Of a stretch of 64,000 nucleotides of DNA, positions 40,212-50,300 are shown in pieces. Source of the stretch: DASQPE01 sp035644115. Lineage in GTDB: Bacteria > Gemmatimonadota > Gemmatimonadetes > Gemmatimonadales > GWC2-71-9. The notes beneath the pieces are model-generated. The model saw nothing but the letters and a program-made list of their open reading frames with translations, had not been told where the DNA came from and searched no databases. The stretch is from assembly GCA_035644115.1 (NCBI GenBank), contig DASQPE010000099.1, positions 1-64,000 of the forward strand, read 5' to 3'. The stretch's first letter is position 1. Each line of letters begins with the position of its first letter. The translations under genes and the position numbers were made by a program.

Positions 40212-40865
40212 GTGAAAGCCACCACGACGGCGCGGCGGGACGGGCTGTGTTTTGACCCCCTCGAAGCCGTGCGCTACCTCGTCGCCGCGGACTCCCGCCT
40301 CCGCGGGATCGTCGAAGGCTCGGGGCCGTTCGACTTTCGACCGGAGCGGACCCAGAGCCTGTTCGCCGCGCTGCTCGAGGCCATCGTGTACCAGCAGCTG
40401 ACCGGCAAGGCGGCGGAGACGATTCTCGGCCGCGTCCTCGCCCTGTTCAGGCCGCGTCGCTACCCAACACCCAACGACCTCCTGCTTCTGCCCGAAGCTC
40501 GCCTCCGCTCGGCCGGCCTGTCGCGGAACAAGACTCTGGCCCTCCAGGACCTCGCCCGCCGCGTGCTCGACGGCACGGTTCCGTCCCTCGCGGCCGCGCG
40601 CCGGATGAGCGACGAGGAGCTGATACAGCGGCTCACGGCGGTGCGCGGGGTCGGTCGGTGGACGGTCGAGATGCTGCTGATCTTCCGGCTGGGCCGCGCC
40701 GACGTGCTGCCGGTCAGCGATCTCGGCATACGCAAGGGGTTCCAGAAAACGTTCGGCATGCGCCGGCTGCCGGCTGCCGTCACCATGACCCGTCGGGCCG
40801 AGCGCTGGCGTCCGTACCGCAGCGTGGCGAGCTGGTTTCTTTGGCGGGCGGCGGAGCTGGACTAG
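40212..40865 (+). CDS. AlkA-type DNA-3-methyladenine glycosylase (HhH-GPD)
   Basis: 217 residues from the GTG at 40212; the open frame extends to 40119 but that part is encoded by the repeat arm and is not family-like. The HhH-GPD domain shows 'LFAALLEAIVYQQLTGKAAE', the helix-hairpin-helix 'LTAVRGVGRWTVEMLLIF' and the catalytic Asp in 'VLPVSDLGIRKGF'. Removes alkylated purines from DNA by base excision. It lacks the N-terminal AlkA beta domain, as do many bacterial members. Confidence 0.88.
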   Translation: MKATTTARRDGLCFDPLEAVRYLVAADSRLRGIVEGSGPFDFRPERTQSLFAALLEAIVYQQLTGKAAETILGRVLALFRPRRYPTPNDLLLLPEARLRSAGLSRNKTLALQDLARRVLDGTVPSLAAARRMSDEELIQRLTAVRGVGRWTVEMLLIFRLGRADVLPVSDLGIRKGFQKTFGMRRLPAAVTMTRRAERWRPYRSVASWFLWRAAELD

Positions 40866-40866
40866 G

Positions 40867-42915
40867 CTAGCCCGGGCTGGCTAGGAGTCGCCGCGCCTGC
40901 GCGATCGCGTCGTGGCTCCCCGACAACGCCAGAAGATCGCCCTCCAGCAGTAAGGTCTCTGCCGTCGGCAACACGATGGCCTCGTCGCCCCCCCGCGAGA
41001 GCGCCACCGCGGTGGCGCCGGTCCGCCCCCGCAGGTTCAGCTCGGCCAGGGTCGCGCCCGCCGCCGCGCTCCCCGCGTCCACCCGCACCGCGACGAGTGT
41101 CCCCAGGCCGGGCAGCAGATGCTGGACCTGCTCCAACGTTTCCGACTCGGCGCCCCGGTGCCTGGGACCCAACGCCTCCGCCATCATCTCCGCACCAGCC
41201 CGCATGTGCCCCTGGAGATTGGTCGCGGTCCGCCAGAATACCATGCCCAGTACGGCCAGGGCCACCACCACCAGGATGGCCCCCTGATACAGGGGCAGGA
41301 ACGGTTGGGTCACGGCCACCAGCGGTATTCCTACCATCAACACGACCGCGATCTGCAGCACCACCACAAAGGCCCGTCTCGGAGCGTCCGCCGGGTCCAT
41401 CTTGCTGGTGCCCCGGCTCGGCAGCGCCAGATCGGCAAGCGCGTTGCCCAGTCGGCGCGACGACCGGACCATCCCGACGGCAAACGGCGCCGCGCACACG
41501 GCAGCCCCGGCCACGACCACCCAGCGCGCCGACCCCTCGGCCATCCCCGCCCGTTCCTGCAGCGTGTCGAGCAGGCGGGGGAGGTTGACCGACGCCCCGA
41601 TGATGATGCCCCCCAGCAGCGCCGCGTCCACCGCCACGAACTGCACCGCGCGCCGGATCGGCGTCCAGGGTGTGCTCCGGCCCGGTGCGCCGCGCAGCAG
41701 CTCGATCCAGGACCCGTAGAGGGTGGCAAACGTTTGGAGCGGCCGGGGCAGCCGGCGATCAACGTAGAGCGCCAGCGGCTCGGAGGCGCGGACCAGCCAG
41801 GGGCTGGCGAACGCCGTGACCACCGATACCGCCGCCGCGACGTGCGGCAGCGCGGCGGCCGATCCCCCTAGGCCGGCGCCGATACCGGCGATGATGAACG
41901 CGAACTCCCCTGTGTGGGCTACGCTCATGCCGGCCCGAACGCTCAGTCGCGTGCCGTGGCCGGTGAGAAACGCCCCGGCGCTCACGCCCACGATCTTGCC
42001 GACGATCAGCACGGTCACCAGCGCCGCAATGAGCCGCCAGTTCGCCGCGGCGATGGCCGGATCGAGCAGCATGCCCACCGCGACGAAGAAGATCGCGCCG
42101 AACATGTCCCGCAGCGGCCGCACCAGCTGCTCGACCGTTCGGCCCGCCCCCGACTCGTATACCAGGGAGCCTGCGAGAAACGCCCCCAGCGCAACCGAGT
42201 ACCCGGCCGAGCGGGCGAGCAGGGCGGCTGCGAAGCAGAGGCCCACGCTCGCCACCAGCGTCGTTTCGGGGCGGCGGAGCCGGGCCACTGCGCGCATCGA
42301 AGGCGGCACGACCAGCAGGCCCAGCGCGAGTGCACCGGCGAGGAAGGCGAGCAAGCGGGCACCGGTGCGTGCGAGATCCGCGCCTGTCAACCCGCCGCCG
42401 GAAGCCAGGGCCGTCGCCACGGCGATGAGTAGAATCGCCGCCACGTCCTCGAACACGGTGATCGAAAGCACCAGCTCCCGGAGCGGTCCCTCGACCCGGA
42501 CATCGCCGAGCACGCTTGCCGCGATCATGGTGCTCGACACCGCTACCACCGCCCCCGCCAGCACGCTTGCCTCCGGGCTCCAGCCGAACAGCCGGCCGAC
42601 CAGGGTGCCCGACGCCAGGAGCAGACCCACCTCGAGCAGCACGACCAGCGCTACCCGTGGGCCCATCCGGATGAGGCGCCGGAGACTGAACTCGAGCCCA
42701 ATCGAGAACATGAGCAACACCACGCCGAGCTCGGCGAGCGTTCGCACCGTCCCGACGTCCGCGACCAGCGGCAGCGGCACGTGCGGGCCGACCACCAGGC
42801 CGGCGACGATATAGCCGGGAACGGCGGGCAGATGAAGTCGCTGGAACCCCACGGACGTCACGGCCGCGACACACAAGACGAGCGCCAGGTCCGTCAGGAA
42901 GGCTTGGGCGTCCAT
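40867..42915 (-). CDS. CPA2-family cation:proton antiporter with C-terminal TrkA-C domain
   Basis: 682 residues. Residues 1-385 form the exchanger (about 11-12 helices) with 'AGAVVAVSSTMIAASVLGD', 'SITVFEDVAAILLIAVATAL' containing the conserved acidic residue, and 'GMSVAHTGEFAFIIAGIGAG'. Four extra helices fill about 425-570. The last 80 residues (from 'HLLPGLGTLVAVRVDAG') are a TrkA-C domain, a ligand-sensing module, but there is no Rossmann TrkA-N domain. Moves K+ or Na+ against H+ at the inner membrane. Converges with the glycosylase gene. Confidence 0.9.
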   Translation of the reverse strand: MDAQAFLTDLALVLCVAAVTSVGFQRLHLPAVPGYIVAGLVVGPHVPLPLVADVGTVRTLAELGVVLLMFSIGLEFSLRRLIRMGPRVALVVLLEVGLLLASGTLVGRLFGWSPEASVLAGAVVAVSSTMIAASVLGDVRVEGPLRELVLSITVFEDVAAILLIAVATALASGGGLTGADLARTGARLLAFLAGALALGLLVVPPSMRAVARLRRPETTLVASVGLCFAAALLARSAGYSVALGAFLAGSLVYESGAGRTVEQLVRPLRDMFGAIFFVAVGMLLDPAIAAANWRLIAALVTVLIVGKIVGVSAGAFLTGHGTRLSVRAGMSVAHTGEFAFIIAGIGAGLGGSAAALPHVAAAVSVVTAFASPWLVRASEPLALYVDRRLPRPLQTFATLYGSWIELLRGAPGRSTPWTPIRRAVQFVAVDAALLGGIIIGASVNLPRLLDTLQERAGMAEGSARWVVVAGAAVCAAPFAVGMVRSSRRLGNALADLALPSRGTSKMDPADAPRRAFVVVLQIAVVLMVGIPLVAVTQPFLPLYQGAILVVVALAVLGMVFWRTATNLQGHMRAGAEMMAEALGPRHRGAESETLEQVQHLLPGLGTLVAVRVDAGSAAAGATLAELNLRGRTGATAVALSRGGDEAIVLPTAETLLLEGDLLALSGSHDAIAQARRLLASPG

Positions 42916-43003
42916 CGTCGCTCGGGAGGGGGAGAACGGGGCCGGTGACCCTGCGCCATCCGGCCCGGCAGATGTAGTTTACGGCATTCGAGGAGGGCAC
43001 GAC

Positions 43004-43483
43004 ATGATGGCACGGGCGAATGCAGCGCCGGCCCTGGAACCCAGCCCCGAAGCGGTGCAGGCGGCGCGCGAGCGCCTCCGCGAACGAGGGATCAACGCGA
43101 CCGAGGAGATCGTCCGGGAGGCGCTGCGGAGCGTGCTCGCGATCGAGGGCGCGCGCCTCGATCGCCGGGCGCGAGAGGCGGCGGCGGCCTGTCTGCTCCG
43201 AATCCAGGAGGCGACCCGCGAGGCTCTCGCCGCACTGGTGCAGCCGAACGCCCCGACGGCTCCGATTCCGGCTGTTCCCGGGGTCGCACACCCGGCCAAG
43301 TCGGCGCCGCCGCTCAAACGGGACACTCCGGTCAACCTGGCCGAGATCGTTCGCCGTCGACTCGGCGATGAGCTGCCACCCGCACCGCCGGAGCGCCCGC
43401 TCGCCTCGCCTACCCCTCCACCATCCCCTGCCCGCTCGGCCGAGCCCCGCCGCCCCGTCTTCAAGCGACCTCGCGGGCGCTGA
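43004..43483 (+). CDS. Hypothetical protein with basic, Pro-rich tail
   Basis: 159 residues (two ATGs in a row at the start). The N-terminal half is helical and acidic/basic mixed: 'PSPEAVQAARERLRERGINA' then 'EIVREALRSVLAIEGARLDR'. The C-terminal 55 residues are Pro/Ala/Arg-rich and probably disordered. No domain is recognised. It is divergent from the antiporter gene. Confidence 0.5.
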   Translation: MMARANAAPALEPSPEAVQAARERLRERGINATEEIVREALRSVLAIEGARLDRRAREAAAACLLRIQEATREALAALVQPNAPTAPIPAVPGVAHPAKSAPPLKRDTPVNLAEIVRRRLGDELPPAPPERPLASPTPPPSPARSAEPRRPVFKRPRGR

Positions 43484-43606
43484 CCGCCGCATTCACCCGT
43501 CGGGCCTGCTTCGGCTTGCGGTCCGGCGGGACCGCACCCCATGTTGGAGCCACGGGGGTTCCTCCCCCAGCCGTCGTCGTCACCTTGAGCGCAGGAGGAT
43601 CGCGCC

Positions 43607-43870
43607 ATGGAAGGACTCATTATTTCGACGGGCCTCTATCTCTGCTTCGCCCTGATCGTCGTAGGTGCCTGCCTCGCGTTCCCGTCCCGGCCCAGGGTGG
43701 TCCAGCGGCATTGGGCCGGCGTGCTCCCCGGCGACACCGTGGTGGTTCACGGGGAATCGCGGCAGGTAGTCGAGATCGATTTCGACCATGATAGCGTGCG
43801 GGTGGATCACCCGTTCGATCTCGCACCCCAGCCCGGCGACTGGGTGGTCGTTCGGCACGCGCCGGCCTGA
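43607..43870 (+). CDS. Small membrane protein with a beta domain, unknown function
   Basis: 87 residues, ATG preceded by AGGAGG at 43593-43598. One membrane helix at about 4-25 and then a compact beta segment 'VVVHGESRQVVEIDFDHDSV' ending with 'LAPQPGDWVVVRHAPA'. The fold could be an SH3-like barrel. The 3' end nearly abuts the convergent glycosyltransferase gene. Confidence 0.6.
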   Translation: MEGLIISTGLYLCFALIVVGACLAFPSRPRVVQRHWAGVLPGDTVVVHGESRQVVEIDFDHDSVRVDHPFDLAPQPGDWVVVRHAPA

Positions 43871-43876
43871 CCGCGC

Positions 43877-45409
43877 CTAGTGAGGGCAAGGCAGCGAGTC
43901 GTACAGCAGCACCCTCACGTGGACGTATCGTCGCTCCTCCACCCGGCAGACCGTCCCCTCGAGCTGAGCGGGGTACCACGCTGCCTGGGGCTCCCGCTTG
44001 CCCGCCTGCTCGTGACTGACCACCACCCAGATCCGGCGCGATCCGGTCCGATGTGCTGCGAGCCATGAATCGAGTGTCTGGGTGAACTGCGGGTCGAACG
44101 GGTCGATCGCGCCCCAAGGCATGGAGGGGAACAGCGGTTCGGCCACGGAGCCGCCCCCGCGCTGGTCCACGTAATAGTCGAACGGCCAGCGTACGTACGG
44201 CGCCTCGAACAGGACTGCGTCATTTGGACGCGCGCGCTTGAGCAGCTCCCACGTTGCAGCCCGCCATCCTTCTTTCGGGTTACGGCCGGTATACCAGTGG
44301 ACCAGCCCGCGGCCGGCGAAGCCGAGCAGCACCACCAATGCGCCGGCCCTGAGCGCTGCCGGCCGGAGGCCCGCCACGCCCGCCGCGGCGAGGAGCGCAA
44401 ACGCGGGCAGGGCGACGATCAGGTACCTGGATATGAAGATCGGCTTGAGCAGCAAGGAGAACAGGAAGCTCCCCAGCACCGGGACCAGCAACCAGGCGAG
44501 CAGAAACAGTTGGCCCCATCGCACCGAACGGCCGCCGGCCGGCTGCCGCGCATTCCGGAAGGTCACGAGGCCGGCGCAGCAAGCGACGGCGTAGGCGATC
44601 GTCAGACCCCGTCCGCCCCGCCCGGCGAGATCGTCGAACACGTCGATCAGCGTCCCGAAGGAGGGCCGCTGTACCCACCAGAGGTTGTTACCCGAGATCA
44701 TGCCGGGAATGAGCGGACTCACGAGCAGCCCGATGCCGGCGGTGGCGGCAAGGACGTAGCGGCGCAGCCCGGTAGACCGCGGCAGCAGGAGGCCCGACAC
44801 GAAGTGAGCCGCGAGTACCAGCGCGCCGAAGAAGTGGGTGTACATGGCCGCGGCACCCACGACGGCGTATGCCGCCCAGTTCGCCGCGGTAGGACGGTCG
44901 AGGGCGCGGACAAAGAGGTATGAAGAGGTTGTCGCCAGGAACAGCACCAGCGCATAGCCGCGGGCCTCTTGCGCGCCCTGGGCCACGGCGAACGCGTTCA
45001 CGGCGAACAGGAGGGCGGCGAGCGTTCCGGTGGGCTGCCCGAACAGGCGGCGGCCCAGAGCATAGATCGGCAGGACCGTAGCCGCCGCCAGAAGGGCCGA
45101 GAGCGACCGCACCGCGAGCTCGCTGGTCCCCAGGCGTACCCACCAGTGCAGCAGCACGTGATAGGGAGCCATGTTCCGCTGGGAGGAGAGCAGGAGGGTC
45201 TGGAGGTCGGCCCACTTCAGCCGGGCCATGCCCACGCTGAACGCCTCGTCCAGCCAGAGGCTCTGCGCGCCGATCCGGTAGAGGTCCAACGACGCCGCGA
45301 TCGCGAGTGGGATCAGCAGACCGGCCAGCTCGAGCCAGCGCCTCCGTTGCGCCTCGGGCCCGGGGAGCGCTTGGACCCCATCCTCCACCCCGATCCCGAG
45401 CTTCGTCAC
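43877..45409 (-). CDS. GT39-like membrane glycosyltransferase
   Basis: 510 residues, GTG start. About twelve membrane helices; the first periplasmic loop contains 'QSLWLDEAFSVGMARLKWAD' with the Asp-Glu pair of GT-C (PMT/ArnT) enzymes, and 'NMAPYHVLLHWWVRLGTSEL' follows. The C-terminal third is periplasmic. It would transfer a sugar from a lipid-linked donor to protein, lipid A or a polysaccharide on the outer face of the membrane. Substrate is unknown. Confidence 0.88.
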   Translation of the reverse strand: MTKLGIGVEDGVQALPGPEAQRRRWLELAGLLIPLAIAASLDLYRIGAQSLWLDEAFSVGMARLKWADLQTLLLSSQRNMAPYHVLLHWWVRLGTSELAVRSLSALLAAATVLPIYALGRRLFGQPTGTLAALLFAVNAFAVAQGAQEARGYALVLFLATTSSYLFVRALDRPTAANWAAYAVVGAAAMYTHFFGALVLAAHFVSGLLLPRSTGLRRYVLAATAGIGLLVSPLIPGMISGNNLWWVQRPSFGTLIDVFDDLAGRGGRGLTIAYAVACCAGLVTFRNARQPAGGRSVRWGQLFLLAWLLVPVLGSFLFSLLLKPIFISRYLIVALPAFALLAAAGVAGLRPAALRAGALVVLLGFAGRGLVHWYTGRNPKEGWRAATWELLKRARPNDAVLFEAPYVRWPFDYYVDQRGGGSVAEPLFPSMPWGAIDPFDPQFTQTLDSWLAAHRTGSRRIWVVVSHEQAGKREPQAAWYPAQLEGTVCRVEERRYVHVRVLLYDSLPCPH

Positions 45410-45550
45410 GCGAGCGTCCCGCTCCGGCCGAAAGACCAGGGGTTGATTCGAGTCAGCCGTGAGCAGCCGGCCGGTTCACTGCTCACGAATTGGCGTGGCG
45501 ACGGATGGAGCGGGAGGGGGTGCCGATGGTGCTGACCTGCTGCCTCCGAG

Positions 45551-45623
45551 CTCCCGAGGAGGGATTCGAACCCCCGACCCGCTGATTAACAGTCAGCTGC
45601 TCTACCAACTGAGCTACTCGGGA
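45551..45623 (-). tRNA. tRNA-Asn (anticodon GTT)
   Basis: 73 bases. The acceptor arms CTCGGGA and TCCCGAG (45617-45623 and 45552-45558) pair in full, with G as the discriminator base, as expected for tRNA-Asn. The anticodon arm is GCTGA-CTGTTAA-TCAGC with anticodon GTT. The D-loop (AGCTCAGTTGGTAGAGC) and T-loop (GGTTCGAATCC) are standard. CCA is not encoded. Confidence 0.97.
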
Positions 45624-45803
45624 AAGGGCTTCGCGCATCGGCGAAGCCGCTGTCAAGCTAGCCCGCTGCACTGCCAGGCTCAACCCGGCCCCTGGGCAAC
45701 GGAGGACGGTCAGCGTCTCCGCTTGGTGCTATGCGCCCCGGGCCCTCGCGAGAGGCCGTCCTATGACGCAACGGGCCGCTAACCGGCCGGGGTCCCTTCT
45801 CTC

Positions 45804-47336
45804 TTAGCGCGGCGGCGGCGGCCTGTCTACCGGCAGCGTATCCCCCGGCACGACCGGCCACCCCCCACCCAAGGCTTGGTAGAGCGTGACCGCGGCGGTC
45901 GCCTCCGCCCCCTGCGCCTGCGCCAGCGACAACTCCGCGCTGAACAGGCTTCGCTGCGCATCGAGCAGGTCCAGGTAGCTCGAGAGTCCCGACTCGTAGC
46001 GCCGCTGGGCGAGCGTGAGCGCACGGCGGAGTGCGTCCACCTGGGTCTGCTGCGCGGCGACCTGGTTTCGGGTCGAGCGCACGCTGGCGAACCCGTCCTC
46101 CACCTCCCGCAGCGCGGTGAGCACTGCTTGCTGGTACCCGTACCGCGCCTGATCTGCCCGGGCCCGCGCGACGTCCACTTGCTTTCCGACCACGCCGCCG
46201 GTGAAGATAGGAACGGACACCTCGCCGAGGATCTGGTAGATCTCGCTCCGGGACTTGAACAACCCAGACGTGTTGGGGCTGTAGGTGCCGTAGTCGCCCA
46301 CGACGGTAAAGGTGGGGAAGAGGTTCGCCTCGGCGGCCCCGATCCGCGCGACGGCGGCGTGCAGCTGGGCCTTGGCGAGCCGCACGTCCGGCCGGCGGTC
46401 CAGCACACTGGATGGCAGGAATTCCGGCAGCTTGAGCGACCCGAGCACCTCGGGGAGCACGCGCCCGCGCGGGATGCCGGCCGGGTTTCGGCCGACGAGC
46501 ACGCTCAACTGGTCCTCCGCCTGTACGATCTGCCCTTCGAACTGTGCGACGCTCGCCGCCGGGCTCGCCACCTCGGACTCGAACTGGCGGACGTCCAGTT
46601 CCGAAATCACGCCTTCGCTGAACCGCCGCCGGGCGAGCCGGAGCGTTTCCCGGTTCGCGTCGAGCGTCCGACGCGAGATCTCGAGTTGGAGGTCGAGCTG
46701 GCGAAGCTGGAGATACGCGCTCGCGACGCTGCCCACCAGCGAGAGCACGACCGCGCGCTGGTTCTCCTCTTGCCCCAGGAGATCGGCCCGGGCGGCTTCT
46801 GTCGCCCGGCGGATTCGGCCCCAGACGTCGAGCTCCCAGTTCAGGTTGGCGGTGAGCTGGATTTGATTGAAGGTGAACGCGCCCAGGCTGCCGAACGTGG
46901 TCTTGGTCCGACCCGCTACGCCGTTGCCCGTGATCTGCGGGAAGAAGTTCCCCCGGGTGGACGCCAACTGGGCCCGGAACTCCAGGACCGCCGCGACCGC
47001 CACCTTGAGATCCCGGTTCTCCCGGAGTGAGGTCTCCACCAGCTTGCGGAGCTCGGGGTCGATCAGGAGATCGAACCAGGCCAGGTTGGCGGTGGTGTCC
47101 TGCACGCGCGCCGGCATCTCGCGCGTGGTGTCCGAGGACGGCGCGGGCGCGGCCGGCTCGAGCGGCTCGGTGTCCCGGTGCGCCCGTAGGGAGTCGTAAA
47201 ACGGCCGGAGCGTGTCGGCCACCGCGGGCGTCGGGCGCCAGTCGGCCGGCGCCTCGGGATTCGGCTCCCGGAACGAGGGGCCGACGCATGCCGCGGCGAC
47301 GAACGCGAGGGCTCCCGCGGCCACAAGGCGGCGCAT
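45804..47336 (-). CDS. TolC/NodT-type outer-membrane efflux lipoprotein
   Basis: 510 residues. The signal peptide has a Cys at position 17 (VAAACVGPSF), typical of NodT-type outer-membrane factors, followed by 'FREPNPEAPADWRPTP'. Two repeats of the TolC helical barrel are seen, e.g. 'LELEISRRT'-like helices and 'QAVLTALREVEDGFASVRST', with 'QRYESGLSSYLDLLDAQRSL' near the end. Forms a trimeric channel through the outer membrane for the RND pump, whose gene ends one base upstream. Confidence 0.9.
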   Translation of the reverse strand: MRRLVAAGALAFVAAACVGPSFREPNPEAPADWRPTPAVADTLRPFYDSLRAHRDTEPLEPAAPAPSSDTTREMPARVQDTTANLAWFDLLIDPELRKLVETSLRENRDLKVAVAAVLEFRAQLASTRGNFFPQITGNGVAGRTKTTFGSLGAFTFNQIQLTANLNWELDVWGRIRRATEAARADLLGQEENQRAVVLSLVGSVASAYLQLRQLDLQLEISRRTLDANRETLRLARRRFSEGVISELDVRQFESEVASPAASVAQFEGQIVQAEDQLSVLVGRNPAGIPRGRVLPEVLGSLKLPEFLPSSVLDRRPDVRLAKAQLHAAVARIGAAEANLFPTFTVVGDYGTYSPNTSGLFKSRSEIYQILGEVSVPIFTGGVVGKQVDVARARADQARYGYQQAVLTALREVEDGFASVRSTRNQVAAQQTQVDALRRALTLAQRRYESGLSSYLDLLDAQRSLFSAELSLAQAQGAEATAAVTLYQALGGGWPVVPGDTLPVDRPPPPR

Positions 47337-47337
47337 C

Positions 47338-50300
47338 TCAGTGTTCGCCTTCGGAGGATGGTGTGGCGCCGGCGCCCATCGGGGCCGGAGCCACCGCGCC
47401 TCGGCGGAAGAGGCCGCGCTCGCCTAGCCCCCGGATCAGATAGAAGAAGAGCGGAATGAAGAAGATGCCGACCGTCGTGGCGAACAGCATCCCGAAGAAC
47501 ACCCCCGTCCCGATCGAGTGCCGGCTCTGCGCGCCGGCGCCGGTCGCGACCAGGAGCGGGGCCACACCGAGGATGAAGGCGAAAGACGTCATGAGGATGG
47601 GCCGGAATCGCTCACGCGCGGCCTCGACCGCGGCGTCCCGGAGCGACCGCCCCTGAGCCCGGAGTTCGTTCGCGAACTCCACGATCAGGATCGCGTTCTT
47701 GGCCGCGAGCCCCACCACGACCAGCATGCCGATCTGGAAGTACACGTCGCTCGCCATTCCGCGGACCCACACGCCGAGGAACGCGCCGAGAACGCCGAAC
47801 GGGATGCCGAACAGAACGGCGAACGGGATGGACCAGCTCTCGTATTGCGCGGCGAGCACGAGGAACACCATGACGATGCCGAAGACGAAGATCAGCGTGC
47901 CTTGCCCGCCCGCCGCGCGCTCCTGGTAGGATTGCCCGCTCAGCCCGTACCCGATCCCGCGCGCCGCGAACTCCGACTGGACCAGGCGATCCACAGCCGC
48001 GAGCATCTGGCCCGAGCTGTACCCCGGCTTCGGGGAGCCAGTGACGAACGCGGAGGTGAAGCCGGTGAACCGCTGCACCAGGCTCGGCCCCCCCTGGAAT
48101 TGGATCTGCGTCAAGGTGGAGATGGGGATCATAGTCGTGTCCCCGCCCGGACCCCGTACGTAGAGCCGCCCGATGTCGTCCGGTCTTTGCCTGAACCGCG
48201 GCTGAGCCTCGATCTGCACCCGGTAGGTCCTCCCATACAGGTTGAAATCGTTCACGTAGAGCGTCGAAAGCATTGCCTGAAGCGTCTGGAAGACGTCCGT
48301 GAGCGAGACGCCGAGTGATTTCACCTTCGGCCGGTCGACCCGGACGTAGACCTGCGGCACGTTGACCCGCATCAGCGTCTGCACGCCCTGGAGCTCGGGA
48401 AGCGCGTTCGCTCGCTGGACGAACTCGTTCACGAGCCCGGCGAACTTCCGGATATCATTGACCCCGCGGTCCTGGAGATTGAGCTCGAGTCCCGCGGTCG
48501 TCCCCAGCCCGGGGATCTCGGGCAGGTTGAAGGCGAAGCCGACTGCCTTGTCCAGGGAGAAGAGGAACCGGTTCGTTCCCATGACCACGGCGTCGATCTG
48601 GTCCTCCTTCCGGGTGCGCTCGTCCCAGGGCTTGAGGAGCACGAACATGGAGGCCGAGTTCGTCTGGTTGCTGCCGAGGATGAAGTTCAAGCCGTTGAGC
48701 GCGACGACGTACCGGACCGCGGGCTGGCGTTTCAGGTAGTTCTCGATTTGGGCCGTAACCTCCTCGGTCCGCTGCAGGGACGCGCCATCCGGCAGCTGCA
48801 CCGCGAGGGCGAAGTACCCCTTGTCTTCGGTGGGGATGAACCCGCTCGGCACGCGTCGCGCGAGCACGACGATCAGCACCACGACGACCGCGAAGCACGC
48901 AAGCCACGGTCGGGGCCGGGCGATCACCCGCCCCACGCCTCCGACATAGCCATTCGTGATGTTGCCGAAGGTCCGGTTGAACCACTGGGCGGCCCGGTTG
49001 GTTGGGCGGGCGTGCTCCTCCTTGAGCAGCACGGCGCAGAGCGCCGGCGTCAGCGTGAGCGCGACGATCCCCGAGATCACCACCGAGATCACCAGGGTGA
49101 TCGCGAACTGTTTGAACATCGCGCCCGTGATCCCGCCCAGGAACGCGACCGGAATGAACACCGAGCAGAGCGACAGCACGATCGCGACCAGCGCCCCGGC
49201 CACCTGCCCCATCGCCCGGTCGGCGGCCACCGCCGGCGGCAAGTGTTCCTCGGCCATGACCCGCTCGACGTTCTCGATCACCACGATGGCGTCGTCCACT
49301 ACGATTCCGATCGCGAGCACCAGCGCGAAGAGCGTGAGCAGGTTGATGGTGAACCCGAGGAGGAGCAGCCCGAAGAAAGCTCCGACGATCGCCACCGGTA
49401 CCGCGAGTAGCGGGATGAGCGTCGTGCGCCAGTTCTGGAGGAAGACGAAGACCACCAGCATGACCAGCGCCATCGCCTCGAACAGGGTCTTGACCACCTC
49501 GTCCACCGACGCGGTGATGAACGGCGTCGTGTCGAATGGGATGTACCACGAGACCCCGGCCGGGAAATTCCGGGCGAGTTCGTTCATCCGGGCTACGACG
49601 GCATTCTTCACGTTCAGCGAGTTGGCGCCCGGCCTGAGATACACCAGAAGGTTGGCCGTGGGCACGCTGTTCACCTTGCCCAGCAGGTCGTAGCTCTGGG
49701 AACCGAGGCTGACCCGGCCGATGTCCTTTACCCGGACCAGCTGGCCTCCGGGCGCGGCCCGGACGATGATGTCCTCGAACTCCTTCGGATCCTTGAGGCG
49801 TCCGAGCGTGGTCACGGGCAGGGTGAGCTGGTTGTTCTTCGGGGCGGGCTCCCGGCCCACGCGGCCGGCCGGGTTGGTCGTGTTCTGCTCCCGCACCGCC
49901 TCCTGCACGTCTGAGACCGTGATGCCGAGCTGCGCCATTCGGTCCGGGTCGAGGCTCAGGAGCATAGAGAATTGGAGCTGCCCGAAGGTACGGGCGTCCC
50001 CCACGCCCGGAATCCGCTTCAGCTCGTCCTCGACGTAGATCTTGCTGTAGTTGCTGAGATAGCTCGCGTCGTACCGCGGGTCCTTCGAGCTGAGAGCGAT
50101 CACGGCGAGGATGTCGGTCTGCGCCTTGGTCACCGTGATGCCCTGCCGGACGACCTCCTGCGGGAGCTGCGGCTGGGCCACGCTGAGCTGGTTTTGGACG
50201 TCCACCGCCGCGAGGTCGAGGTCCCGCGAGATGTCGAAGTAGACCTGGAGGCTGTACGTGCCGTCGCTCGAGCTCGATGACTTGAAGTAGAGCAAGCGGT

